Origin: Craterostigma plantagineum
Lineage: Eukaryota; Streptophyta; Magnoliopsida; Lamiales; Linderniaceae
Reading direction: 5' to 3'
Length of the DNA: 64,000 nt
Assembly: GCA_027422505.1 (NCBI GenBank)
Contig: JAPQWV010000018.1
Span: 11,116,001 to 11,180,000, forward strand
The notes below the pieces were generated by a model, which saw only the letters and a list, made by a program, of their open reading frames with translations, ran no database searches and was not told the DNA's origin. Below, in pieces: positions 10,560-21,818 of this stretch. The translations under genes were made by a program, and so were the position numbers. The first letter of the stretch is position 1. Every line of letters starts with the position of its first letter.

Positions 10560-12819
10560 TATAATACCCATATTAAATTTAATATGGGATTTTCATATAA
10601 TCAACTATGAAATTATATGAATTAGGAAGTTTGGCAAAGAAAATATAAGTTTTGGAAGCTTTGAAATAAATTGAATACTTTAATAAAAGATGTTTTCGGC
10701 TTTCTATATATCATATCTCCTCCAAAGTTTACGAGTATGAGTATAAGCATATATTATATAGTAATTGATCAAACGGCAAAGAGTAGAATGTTTCGTGGGA
10801 AGCTTCAACAATTATCTTATTATTTACAAGGAATAGGATAAGGATATACATAGAAAAATATTATTATAGCACACGGGGAGCGATTCCTATTCTTAACCAA
10901 AGAGGAAAGGGACGAAACTTTTAGGGAAAGAAGAAAATCAAATTAGCTACGAAACCTAACGTGGAGTAGGTATGCTCTCAACCACCATCTTGATAATTTA
11001 TTGTATAGTGTATTTTATATGATCTTTCCATGTTTGATGTGAATGTTTCGAAATGAGAGATGGGTGAATTCTCACCAATATACGTAAATCTCATGTGATA
11101 AATATGTTAACGTTGAGTACGTGATCTTAATACGTGTTTAAATATTAATCATATGAACTTTCTGTGACTCATATGTTGTGTCATTTACGTGAGTTATGGG
11201 AATTAGGTAATACTAGATGGTTGTTAGACATTTCGAAGTGTTAGATGCGTTTGGAAACCCTAATATTGAATTTAGATATATGCTATTATTTTTATGTTAA
11301 GTGTTGTAGGTTTCATAAGAGGTTTACGGCATATAGTTTTCACATCTACCATATAACATGCACATGCTTTAGAATACTTTACTATTAATTGCATAGTTAA
11401 ACGATAAGGGTGGTTTTGGGAAATAATAAAATATTATACTTAAGAGAATAAGGTCACTTACGAGAGGAAAAGAACGCATCACCTATTCGTCACCTCCTTG
11501 CCTTTTCACGTTACCCAACATGTAGAGACACACATTCATGATCTATATATAATATAGTAAGCCTACACTAAACGAAAATAGTAAGGAGAGAGGAGAAAGC
11601 ATTTAGGAAAGAACATAGTATTACGTATTCAATAAGTGAAGGAAAGAGAGAAACTTTCAAACGGAGACAAAGGAGAAATCGTTGAGCACCTTAGAAAGGA
11701 AGTTTGCCCATAAGAACGTGTGTCTTCTTTGTTTTACAGACGACAGTACTTGGGAAATTCTGGCAGTCCGTAGGAGTCGTGCTGAAAGAGTATACGTCGA
11801 TAGCGTAACTTCAGACGTGAGGCAGGTGAAACTCACCTACGACACGTAAACGTTAGGTGAATTTTATGTGATATTTATGTGCCTACGTGATTATGTGATT
11901 ATATGAATTCGGTGAATTATGTGACTTGACGAATTACGTATTTCACGTGTATTATATTTGTTGCACATCATATATACATTTGTTGCACGTCCTATGTACA
12001 TTATTTGCATTGCACTTGCATACCACGTCAGTGCGAGGTTGAGCACTGTATAAAACGGTGACATCTTGCTTTAATAATGAGCGGGGTATCGTTTTGAGGT
12101 AGAGTTGAGGTTAGTATTGAGGTCTCAGATGGTAGTGGTCAATGAGGTAGTGTGAGGTCTCAAGTGCGACGGGCTGGTGTGAGACCCCGGTGCGTGAGGC
12201 CTGGAGCATGTGTGACTCAAGTGCATCAGGCCGGTGAGTGTCCGGTGCGTGAGGCTTGGGCCGCGATTCAGGTGCGCCAGGCCGGGAAGCGTCAGTGCGT
12301 GTGGCTTGAGGTCCTATGTGTGATAGGTTGGCGTGTCAGGCTGGTAATCGTCCAACGCGTATGTTTTTGAGATGTGAGAACATGTTGTGATGTTTGGAAA
12401 TACTTAGGTTGAGATGAGAGAAATAAGTTAAGTGTGTATCGCATTTGTGAGGTGTTTGGGAATGGGGTTGAGCGCACGTTGCATACATGCATGTTTTATC
12501 TACTGGGCAAGGAGCTCAGCTTACGTGTTGTAGGTACATACGAGTCCGGCGATGATATGCGTCGCGACTAGGCGGGCTGCTGGCGGTGACTCTAGGGACT
12601 TTTGAGGGAAGGATAGTACATGGATGCGACCTGTGGAGTGATGTTAGGATTTTTAATATTTTGATATTTTAGTGATACGGCGTAAATATTATACAGCTAT
12701 GTAGATCGTGTTTAATTTATATATTTTATTTTATAGAAACTTATAAATAAACGGGTCTTCCGCGACTTACGTTGCGAAAATCCGCTATAATTATCATTAG
12801 AAAAGTGTGGGTCGTTACA
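10560..12819 (+). repeat. 5' LTR of the gypsy-like element
   Basis: About 2,260 bp from tataataccc to gtcgttaca. It opens with a perfect 22-bp palindrome at 10567-10588. A TATA-like tgtataaaac lies near 12047. The stretch 12120-12360 repeats phrases such as ggtgcgtgaggc. The short ORF at 12152-12370 only reads these GC-rich repeats and is not considered a gene. Confidence 0.75.
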
Positions 12820-12821
12820 GG

Positions 12822-12833
12822 TGATATCAGAGC
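12822..12833 (+). promoter_or_regulatory. Primer binding site of the gypsy-like element
   Basis: tgatatcagagc starts two bases after the LTR. It differs by one base from the initiator tRNA-Met complement tggtatcagagc used by many plant elements. Confidence 0.75.
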
Positions 12834-13291
12834 TTATGTTAGAGGTTCTGTAGACTGTCCATGTACTGCCACTCAAAAGCCTGGAGGATCAGCCTTGCCT
12901 GTAAGTTTTAAGTTTGACACAATTATGTGATTGTAATAATGTGCCTGTCTATGTGACTAATTGTTGACGATAGGAATAGTATGCTTAGTTAGAGTGCGTA
13001 GCGGAAGCGTGGTTGGAATAGGAATATGTACGCCTATAGGACGTAGAAAATATTGGTCGTGTATTGGCATAGAGAATTGGATGACCTTAGAAGCTGGACT
13101 ACACATTTAAATGTGTCGCAGAGAATTTGTTGATTTTAAGAACTGAGCATGAGCCACACATTTAAATGTGTCCCCTAAACCGTGATGAAGGTACAATAAA
13201 TTCTACCTTAATAGGAACCGACAGATCAGTGAATAGGAGAAGTCGTTACCCCGAGTTTCACCAGTTGGTGAATTTCGGGGCGAAATTCTTT

Positions 13292-13303
13292 TAAGGGGGA
13301 GAT
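13292..13303 (+). promoter_or_regulatory. PPT of the gypsy-like element
   Basis: taagggggagat, preceded by a run of t, abuts the 3' LTR start at 13304. The 458 bp between the PBS and this PPT contain no ORF of note. Confidence 0.75.
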
Positions 13304-13520
13304 TATAATACCCGTATTAAATTTTAAACGGGATTTTCATATAATCAACTATGAAATTATATGAATTAGGAAGTTTGGCAAAGAAAATATAAGTTTTGGA
13401 AGCTTTGAAATAAATTGAATACTTTAATAAAAGATGTTTTCGGCTTTCTATATATCATATCTCCTCCAAAGTTTACGAGTATGAGTATAAGCATATATTA
13501 TATAGTAATTGAGCAAACGG
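13304..13520 (+). repeat. Truncated 3' LTR of the gypsy-like element
   Basis: Matches the first about 217 bp of the LTR at 10560 with few differences, mainly in the opening palindrome, which is imperfect here. Homology ends after gcaaacgg, where copia RT sequence begins. Confidence 0.85.
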
Positions 13521-13892
13521 ATCAGGAGCAAAGCAAGACTAGTTGCGAAGGGCTACAACCAACAAGAAGGCATCGACTACGACGAGACATATGCTCTTGT
13601 TGCCCGAATCGAAGCTATCCGCCTTCTCCTGGCCTATGCGGCTCACAAAGACTTCAAAGTCTATCAGATGGATGTTAAGACCGCCATTCTCAACGGCGTG
13701 TTAAAAGAAGAAGTCTACGTCGCTCAGCCGGAAGGCTTCGTTGATCAAGAACATCCCGATCACGTCTATCGATTGGACAAAGCTCTATATGGACTAAAAC
13801 AAGCCCCACCTGCTTGGTACGATGTCTTGAGTGAATTCCTCGTGAAGTCTGGATTCATACGAGGAACGATAGACACAACCCTCTTCATCAAA
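13521..13892 (+). pseudogene. Copia reverse transcriptase fragment
   Basis: About 124 codons of RT in one frame, from the [19 protein letters not shown] block through [11 protein letters not shown] and [17 protein letters not shown] to TTLFIK. It ends before the YVDD box. It is clearly the same family as the element D RT at 24290-24655. Both ends are abrupt: gypsy-like LTR on the left and inverted third-ORF sequence on the right. It reads as part of a 137-codon ORF whose last residues belong to the foreign sequence. Confidence 0.9.
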
Positions 13893-14858
13893 TGTACTTG
13901 TCTAGGACCTCGTGTAGATTGACGCCATGTCCAGAGGGTCCCGGTTGGTCTGGAGCGACGGAGGGAGTGGCTTGGGTGGCTGCTAGAGCTACAAGCATCG
14001 CAGCACTTGCTTCTTCTTCCGGAAGCAAGGGGCTTGAGTAGATCGGTGGTGTGGGCGGAGGCGTCATGAGGTGAAAGATTGGTGGGTCGATGTGGGCGGT
14101 GTAGTGCGTGGTGTGGGTAGTTTGGGTTTGGGTGGTTTGTGTTTGGGTTTGGTGGGTAGTTTGGATTTCACCAGCTCCAGCGCTTGTCTGCGCAGCGCCC
14201 GAGCCTTGTCCTTGGCCAGTTGTAGATGTCCTTGGCCTCTTCTCTCCCTCATGATGGTCCTGATCGTCAGGATCGTCATATATGCGCCGAGAGTGGGAGC
14301 TTTGGCCTCGGCAAGTGTCAGTAGGTGGCTCAGGATGATCCACCAATCGCCGATAAATAGATTCCTCTTGGGGAGTCCGAATGGAAAGGCCGATCAAGCG
14401 GGCGAGTAATATGTCGTGGAGCTCAGTTATGTGTATGGTGTATGGGTTGATAAGGATGGAGGAAGTGGCTAAAGGGTCGGTAGGTGTGGGTTGTGGAGGT
14501 GTGGGATTGGTTTGTGACGAAGGGCCTTCAGAGACAGGTGCTTTCCCGGTATCTCTTCGGGATGTCTCGATTGCTTGGAGTACTCTCTCCGAGATTTTGT
14601 CATCCATGGACTGTACAGCGGCAGAGAGAGCGGCCTGGAACTGCTCGTTCGTCACAAAGGGTGCGGACGCCTCCTTGGATGGACCTGGACGACTGATGTC
14701 GCCTGTTATCAACCCTTGAGTAGACGCCGAATCTTCAGGTTGGCTCACAGTCAGTTGAGGTTGTGACTGTATGAGACTTCCACCCAATCCTTGAGTTGAA
14801 TCTTGAAGATTCGGCTCTATGGGCGTTGTGGCAGGGTCGGGTTGCGCCTGCGAATCAT
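13893..14858 (-). pseudogene. Third-ORF fragment (middle region), open for 325 codons
   Basis: On the minus strand an uninterrupted reading frame (ORF 14865-13888) covers the central part of the third ORF: STQGLGGSLIQSQPQ, VTNEQFQAALSAAVQSM, TSRRDTGKAP, NPYTIHITELHDILLARLIG, a Thr/Gln-rich tract, then LLPEEEASAAM and DQPGPSGHG. It closely matches D (about 48130-49060) and E (about 59725-60700). Both ends are chopped, by RT sequence at 13892 and near 14858 by a short unknown stretch leading into the tandem array. It is in better reading order than the full copies, but only a fragment. Confidence 0.85.
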
Positions 14859-14887
14859 ACACCAAGCCTCTGTCACAGGCAGTGCTG

Positions 14888-17800
14888 GAAATTTGTATAT
14901 TTTATATAAATAAATATGGAATAAAATATTTGGAATATTATTTATTTAAATTTCAAAATTAATCAAGGATTAAGTTTCGAATTCCATACAATCTCGAAAA
15001 GATGCGTATTAGATACTGCAGCGAATGGCATTGAGTGCAAGTAGGAGATTGCTAGGAATATGCCCTCGAATGCTATACGAGGATTATTTGTATAGGGCAT
15101 TAGATTATTTATCGTTCGACCTTTTGTGTAATCAGATATTTTCGTGTGTTTAATGAAAGGCATTGTTCGTTTATTGGATATAAGAGTTCTTTACTTTGCA
15201 TCGGGTAAAGCAATAAATGATGAAATCCAAATGTGTCGAGTTGAGTCACTGTTCTCAATGGGTACGAGAGAGAAAGGCACCACTAGACTCTTAACATCGA
15301 ACATTAAAAGTTCGTAAGCCTGAGCCTCCAGTTGGGTGCTGGATAACCGATCACGACTTACTTGTCTATGACATATCGTGTGCCGATATCCCGCTAAGAA
15401 GCAGAGGTCATGACTTGTGATACAAATCGAATCAAGGCATTGACTAGTTTCATGGACAATGACTCACGGGTCGTACGGTCGAACAAGGCTAATTACTCAA
15501 GGAGTGTCAATGACCGACGACAACACTATAGTAGTCTACGTGAACCTTAGATCAAAAGGAGCTTTGTCGGAGTTGACTTTGAAGTCTCGACTGTCACTGG
15601 TTCCCCTCGACCAGATTTGCTGTTGCATGGGTCAGCAGGGCAGATGCGCTCTTGATGACGATTTGTGATTGCCGGGCTGAGACCGCCGAGTACGGGTTCA
15701 CAGTCTCGCAAGTAATCGAGATAAGTGTCCTATGAGGACGGGGACGGGAAATTACGAAATCCCTGGCCAAGGTATTGAACAAACTCATGTGAGACATGGA
15801 GGGTAGTTTGGTAATTTGCATTGTCTCCGTTTTTTATCATAGAATCGAGTTTAGTGAGTTTGACATAGACCATGGCTCTCACTTGATTGGGACACAGCTG
15901 AAGGGATTATACGTAGCACTGTTATCTATGAGTGAGGTTCTGGAATAAAGACTGGGTCGATATTCGCACTCGAATCGGGTTACGGTCCGGTACTGTGGGA
16001 TTGGCTAGGTAACTACCGGACTCTTGGATTCCTCCCTTGCCGATTGAGTCGAGCCTAGAGAGTCGGGCTTAATAAAAAGGATCATCAACGTGTATTGATA
16101 ATGAGAGAAAGTGTTTTGGGCATTAACAGGCCTTGGGCTGTTGGGCCATGCCTTAATGGGCCTCGGGCCATTTATTGGATCGAAGTTGGACTTCTTATGA
16201 AACTAACTTTAAGACTTGGGCTTGGCCAAGTGCTTAATGGGCTTGATGATAAAATTGGATAATACCTTAAGCTAATTTCGAAATATGCCTTTGAAGGTAT
16301 TTTCGAAATTTGCATATTTTATATAAATAAATATGGAATAAAATATTTGAAATATTATTTATTTAAATTTCAAAATTAATCAAGGATTAAGTTTCGAATT
16401 CCATACAATCTCGAAAAGATGCGTATTAGATACTGCAGTGAATGGCATTGAGTGCAAGTGGGAGATTGCTAGGAATATGCCCTCGAATGCTTAGGATTAT
16501 TTGTATAGGGCATTAGATTATTTATCGTTCGACCTTTTGTGTAATAAGATATTTTCGTGTGTTTAGTGAAAGGCATTGTTCGTGTATTGGGTATAAGAGT
16601 TCTTTACTTACCGTAGGGTAAAGCAATAAATGAACAAATCCAAATGTGTCGAGTTGAGTCACTGTTCTCGATGGGTACGAGAGAGGAAGGCACCAGTGGA
16701 CTCTTAACCTCGGACATTAAAAGTCCGTAAGCTTGAGCCTCCAGTTGGGTGCTGGATAACCGATCACGGCTTATTTGTCTATGACCTATCATGTGCCGAT
16801 ATCCAGCTTGGAAGCGGAGGTTATGACTTGTGATACGAATCGAATCAAGGGATTGACTCGTTTCATGGACACTGATTCACGAGTCGTACGGTCGAACATG
16901 GCTTATTACTCAAGGAGTGTCAATGACCGACGACAACACTATAGTAGTCTACGTGAACCTTAGACCGAAAGGGGCTTTGGCGGATTTGACTTTGAAGTCT
17001 CGACTGTCATTGGTTTTCCTCGACCCGATTTGCTATTGCATGGGTTAGCGGGCCACATGCGCTCTTGATGACGATTTGTGATTGTCGGGCTGAGATCGCC
17101 ATGTACGGATTCACAGCCTGGCAACGAGATAAGTGTCCTATGAGGACGGGGACGGGAAATTACTTAATCCCTGGCCAAGGTATTGAACTAACTCATGTGA
17201 GACATGGAGGGTTGTTTGGTAATTTGCATCGTTTCCGTTTTATCATAGAATCGAGTTTAGTGAGTTTGACATAGACCATGGCTCTCACTTGATTGGGACA
17301 CAGCTGAAGGATTATACGTAGCACTGTTATCTATAGTGAGATTCTGGAATAAAGACTGGGTCGATATTCGCACCCGAATCGGGTTACGGTCCGGTACTGC
17401 GGGATTGGCTAGGTAACTACCTGACTCTTGGATTCCTCACTTGCCGATTGAGTCGAGCCTAGAGCGTCGGGCTTAATAAAAAGGATCATCAACGTGTATT
17501 GATAATGAGAGAAAGTGTTTTGGGCATTAACAAGCCTTGGGCCATTGGGCCACGCCTTAATGGGCCTCGGGCCATTTATTGGATCGAAGTTGCACTTCTT
17601 ATGAAACTAACTTTAAGAATTGGGCTTGGCCAAGTGCTTAATGGGCTTGAGGATAAAATTGGATATCACCTTAAGCTAATTTCGAAATATGCCTTTGAAG
17701 GTCTTTTCGAAATTTGCATTTTTGATATAAATAAATATGGAATAAAATATTTGGAATTATTATTCATTTAAATTTCAAAATTAATATAGGATTAAGTTTC

Positions 17801-19029
17801 GAATTCCATACCATCTCGAAAAGATGCGTATTAGATACTGCAGCGAATGGCATGGAGTGCAAGTGGGAGTTTGTTAGGAATATGCCCTCGAATGCTATAC
17901 GATGATTATATGTATAGGGCACTAGATTATTCATCGTTCGACCTTTTGTGTTATAAGATATTTTCGTGTATTTAATGAAAGACATTGTTCGTGTATTGGA
18001 TGTAAGAGTTCTTTACTTAGCATCGGGTAAAGCATTAAATGAACCAATCCAAATGTGTCTAGTTGAGTCACTGTTCTCGATGGGTACGAGAGAGGAAGGC
18101 ACCAGTGGACTCTTAACCTCGGTCGGACATTAAAAGTCCGTAAGCCTGAGCCTCCAGTTGGGTGCTGGATAACCGATCACGGCTTATTTGTCTATGACCT
18201 ATCGTGTGCCGATATCCAGCTTGGAAGCGGAGGTCATGACTTGTGATACGAATCGAATCAAGGGATTGACTCGTTTCATGGACACTGACTCACGAGTCGT
18301 ACGGTCGAACATGGCTTATTAATCAAGGAGTGTCAATGACCGACGACAACAATATAGTAGTCTACGTGAACCTTAAACCGAAAGGGGCTTTGACGGAGTT
18401 GACTTTGAAGTCTCGACTGTCACTGGTTTCCCTCGACCCGATTTGTTGTTGCATGGGTCAGCGGGTCAGATGCGCTCTTGATGACGATTTGTGATTGCCG
18501 GGCTGAGACCGCCGAGTACGGATTCACAGTCTCGCAAGTAATCGAGAGAAGTGTCCTATGAGGACGGAGACGGGAAATTACGAAATCCCTTGCCAAGGTA
18601 TTGAACAAACTCATGTGAGACATGGAGGGTAGTTTGGTAATTTGCATCCTCTCCGTTTTATCATAGAATCGAGTTTAGTGAGTTTGACATAGACAATGGC
18701 TTTCACTTGATTGGGACACAGCTGAAGGGTTTATACGTAGCACTGTTATCTATAGTGAGGTTCTGGAATAGAGACTGGGTCGATATTCGCACTCGAATCG
18801 GGTTACGGTCCGGTACTGCGGGATAGGCTAGGTAACTACCGGACTCTTGGATTCCTCCCTTGTCGATTGAGTCGAACCTATAGAGTCGAGCTTAAAAAGG
18901 ATCATGTACTGATAAGGAGAGAAAGTGTTTTGGGCCTTAAGTGGCCTTGGGCCGTTGGGCCACGCCTTAATTGGCCTCTGGCCATTTATTGGATCGAAGT
19001 TGGACTTCCTATGAAACTAATTTTAAGAC
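14888..19029 (+). repeat. Three tandem 1.4-kb LTR-like units
   Basis: A unit starting gaaatttgcatattttatat recurs at 14888, 16305 and 17709 (periods 1,417 and 1,404 bp), with high identity throughout. The third copy is cut at about 19029. Inside each unit a PPT-like aagtgggagat (aagtaggagat in copy 1, aagtgggagtt in copy 3) sits directly before TG(C/T)TAGGAATATGCCCTCG at 15050, 16467 and 17872. This looks like the 3' end of an internal region joined to an LTR start. The LTR-like part is homologous, in reverse, to the solo LTR at 21819-24212. No PBS or ORF is visible inside. Likely origin: unequal recombination between LTRs of a very short element. Confidence 0.8.
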
Positions 19030-19314
19030 GGGTAAAATCAACTTTTTCTCTCTCTAGTTTCTCTCTCTAGCGGCCTCTCTTTCAACATACCCTAACAAAC
19101 CGTCCCTTCACCTTCCTTAACCACCGTCCACCACCAAACAGCCGCCGACCGTCACACCACCACCTTGCCGTCCGCCGGCAGCACCGACGCCGCCCTCCGT
19201 CGCCGGGATCAGACGGCGATGGGAGGGTTCTAACCCTACACAACCCATCTCCAACCTCCTCATCTCTTGTGACTTTTCAGCTTCTTCTCCTTTTTCCGTT
19301 CTTCGCTTGCTGCC
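19030..19314 (+). other. Pyrimidine-rich then GC-rich leader of unclear origin
   Basis: After the third tandem unit the sequence turns into ttctctctctag repeats, then ccctaacaaacc (a possible LTR end at 19097). A Pro-codon-like GC-rich stretch follows up to the ATG at 19316. It could be the end of the LTR plus the start of an internal region, or a 5' UTR. No PBS is recognised. Confidence 0.4.
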
Positions 19315-20040
19315 ATGGATGCTTCTCAGGTTAATTTGGACAGCCTTGGATCGATGCCGGACTATGAACCCCTTTCGGCGCACCATCCCTGGTTTGAGAG
19401 CAGATTTGACGTAGCTGCCTTTGAAGCTTGTTTGAGTCGTGTCAATGGCGCTCAAACCAGGCCCAACCCGCCGTCATCACCCCAACCACCGCCGGCGCAC
19501 GCCACCACCCTTCTGGCCCGGTCTGAGTCCCCAAGAGAGACGGCACCAATGGGTCCCCGGCCTACATCAAGGCGCGACGCATCTCAGACACCGTGGTTCC
19601 CACAGAGACGCAAACGACGATACACCTCCACCATTGCTCCCCTTCGCGACCCACGCCACGACGTGCGTGGTCTGATACGCAAGGGCACGCCACCGCCACC
19701 TAGTGGCCTCTCTCTGAGCAACGAGTTTGATCTTGATAAGGATACTTCGGCCCCTCATGACCTCTCAGATTCCATGGGTAATGCTAACAAACATAGGGCT
19801 TCGCCGGCTGTCGCCACTAACGTGAATGGGCCTGGGGTCTACCCTATTGGGCCCTTACCTGCGGCGGGCATGGTTGTGCCGACGCCCCCGTGCGAGCTGG
19901 TCCCGATCTTTGAGGATGCTTCTGATGAAGAACAGCAAATGATGTCATCTTTTGATCGCTGTTTCCCTGAGCGCCGTGCCACAATACCACCGGCCTCGGG
20001 CTCAGGGCCGATCATGGAGACCACCCCCGTCGATGGATAA
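19315..20040 (+). CDS. Unrecognised 241-codon ORF, Pro/Ser/Arg-rich
   Basis: An intact ORF starting MDASQVNLDSLGSMPDYE. It has an acidic N-terminal part, a Pro-rich and Arg-rich middle (a QRRKRRY cluster that could be a nuclear localisation or RNA-binding patch), and a C-terminal part with SDEEQQMMSSFDRCFPERR. It is GC-richer than its surroundings. No zinc knuckle, protease or polymerase motif is seen. It lies between the LTR-like array and the truncated left end of copia element D, with no spacer to D beyond about 70 bp. It may be the start of a Gag-like or LINE ORF1-like protein of another element, or a captured host exon. I cannot assign a function. Confidence 0.45.
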   Translation: MDASQVNLDSLGSMPDYEPLSAHHPWFESRFDVAAFEACLSRVNGAQTRPNPPSSPQPPPAHATTLLARSESPRETAPMGPRPTSRRDASQTPWFPQRRKRRYTSTIAPLRDPRHDVRGLIRKGTPPPPSGLSLSNEFDLDKDTSAPHDLSDSMGNANKHRASPAVATNVNGPGVYPIGPLPAAGMVVPTPPCELVPIFEDASDEEQQMMSSFDRCFPERRATIPPASGSGPIMETTPVDG

Positions 20041-20109
20041 ACGCATATCATGGGGAGAGCTTACACCTCGGATGATGAACAGCCACTGGTTCACGTCTCG
20101 GATCGCCGT

Positions 20110-21813
20110 TTCCCTACAAGCATAAGCAAGTTCTGTGACAAAGGGTTCCAGGTGGTCTTTCACGTTGACCGGTGCAGAAATTTGGATAGTCAGGACACAG
20201 AACTCCTACAAGGACTTCGGAAATCAAATCTATACACGACAAACCTGACATCCGTGCGGCCCTCGACAGCTGTTTGCCTCATATCTTAGACCGTAATTCA
20301 TAGGAATAGCTTATGGCATCAATGCATGTCTCATCTCATCAAAGCTCTCCAACGTCTCTCAACGAAAAAGTTGGTTCATGGTCTTCCAACTATAACTTTA
20401 CAAAAGGAGCATCATTGTTCAGCGTGCCAATTAAGAAAAGTGAAACAGAGCATCTCATCATATCAAACAAGTGGCCTCTACTTCACGTCCTCTGGAACTG
20501 CTACATATGGACCTCTGTGGACCGATGAAGAAACAGAGCATAAATGGACGCAAGTAGCTGGTCATAGTCGATGACTGCTCTCGCTACACATGGACAAGGT
20601 TTCTCCGAACAAAAGATGAGACAGGGGACTTGATCGTCATTTGAACAGACAATGGCACTGAGTTCAAGAACAGATGTCTCAGTGAATTTTATCAGAAACT
20701 TGGGATCAGTCACCAATTCTTAGCCGCCAAGACTCCTCAACAGAATGGGGGAGTCGAACGAAAGAACAGAACACTAGTGGAAGCCGTGCGTACGATGCTC
20801 ATCCACTCTGGACTTCCACATTTTCTCTGGGCGGAAGCAATAAATACCGCCTGTTTCACTCAAAACAGGACGGTGGTTCACAAGCGCTTTGACATGACTC
20901 CGTACGAAATTATCAACAAACGAGTACCCAACATTTCACTCTTCAAAGTATTCGGGTGCAAGTGCTTTGTGGCGAACGACCGAGAGCAACGTGCCAAGTT
21001 CGACCCTAAAGCATTCGAAGCCACTTTCGTCGGGTATTCTTCAACCTCGAAAGCGTACCGAATACATCAAGTCCAACCACACAATCAAAGAAAGCTACAA
21101 CATCACTTTCCACGAAGTGGCGGATTTGGCTTCTATCACTTCAGTCCAGGACCCGCGCTTAATCCGATGGCTCCTGCACACCTCACTTCAGGACCCGTAT
21201 CCAAGCAGATAGATTCTGAATATAACAGTTCAGAACCTGTTTTCACTGGTGTGTTGGCACAAAACCAACAGAAGATGGCAACGAATTCAACGTCAGAAGA
21301 AGCAATAAGACTTGCATTAGACGATTTGGACTCTCTCTTCCAGCCAGTATATCGGTCACACACTGCTAGACCTACAATGGACTCTCCACCGAACGAGACC
21401 GACGTACCAAGTGCTTCTTACGTCCCTAACTCACCCGATTCAGAATTGCCACAGAATAACGAAGAACCTACAGTGGTTATTGAGGAAGAATTATCAGAGA
21501 CGATCGTTCCAAGTGCAGAATTGGAACTTCCTCATGCAATTGATCATTCAGAGACTACAGGAATCTAGACCCACAGATGGCTGATGCATTGTCTTCAGCC
21601 TTGCCTCATGAGTGCAAGTGGACTAGAGGACACCCGGTTGATCAGATAATTGGCGATCCTTCGGATGGAGTGAGGACACGTCGTCAACACAGTCTCTTCA
21701 GCTGCTTCTTAAGTAAAAATGAGCCTACCAAGGTAACAGACGCACTTCAAGATCCGTATTTTGTAATAGCGATGCATGATGAACTTCATCAATTCGAATG
21801 TCTTCAAGTGGAC
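20110..21813 (+). pseudogene. pol: Element D pol, integrase to start of RT, heavily broken
   Basis: From the GAG-pre-integrase block (SISKFCDKGFQ, compare SIGRFCDKGYK in B), through the zinc-site half HHCSACQLRK near 20430, to the second part of the integrase core ([27 protein letters not shown]) and the KVFGCKCFVAND block in ORF 20777-21568. The first catalytic region is scrambled by deletions around 20480-20640. The linker contains the QIIGDPSDG motif near 21640. Several stops and frameshifts make it non-functional. The reading is broken by the solo LTR after FECLQV at about 21810 and resumes at 24218. Confidence 0.85.
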
Positions 21814-21818
21814 CTTAG

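Larger units (their letters stand above)
10560..13520 (+). mobile_element. Internally deleted gypsy-like (Tekay/Del-type) element
   Basis: A long 5' LTR, a PBS-like site, only about 480 bp of internal sequence, a PPT and the first 217 bp of a 3' LTR. The two LTR starts match nearly base for base over about 215 bp. There is no gag or pol, so this is a deletion derivative or non-autonomous form. The 3' LTR stops abruptly at a copia RT fragment, so no target duplication can be checked. The Tekay/Del assignment rests on LTR length, the TATAATACCC start, the GTCGTTACA end and the PBS. Confidence 0.75.

Noticed and set aside
12152..12370. 72-codon ORF in the gypsy-like LTR
   Set aside because: It lies in a GC-rich repeat (ggtgcgtgaggc) within a non-coding LTR, and the second LTR copy does not reach this part for comparison.
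15459..15668. Small ORFs in the tandem units (also 16775-16963, 17065-17274, 17499-17771)
   Set aside because: They are not conserved in frame among the three copies and have no domains, as expected for LTR sequence.
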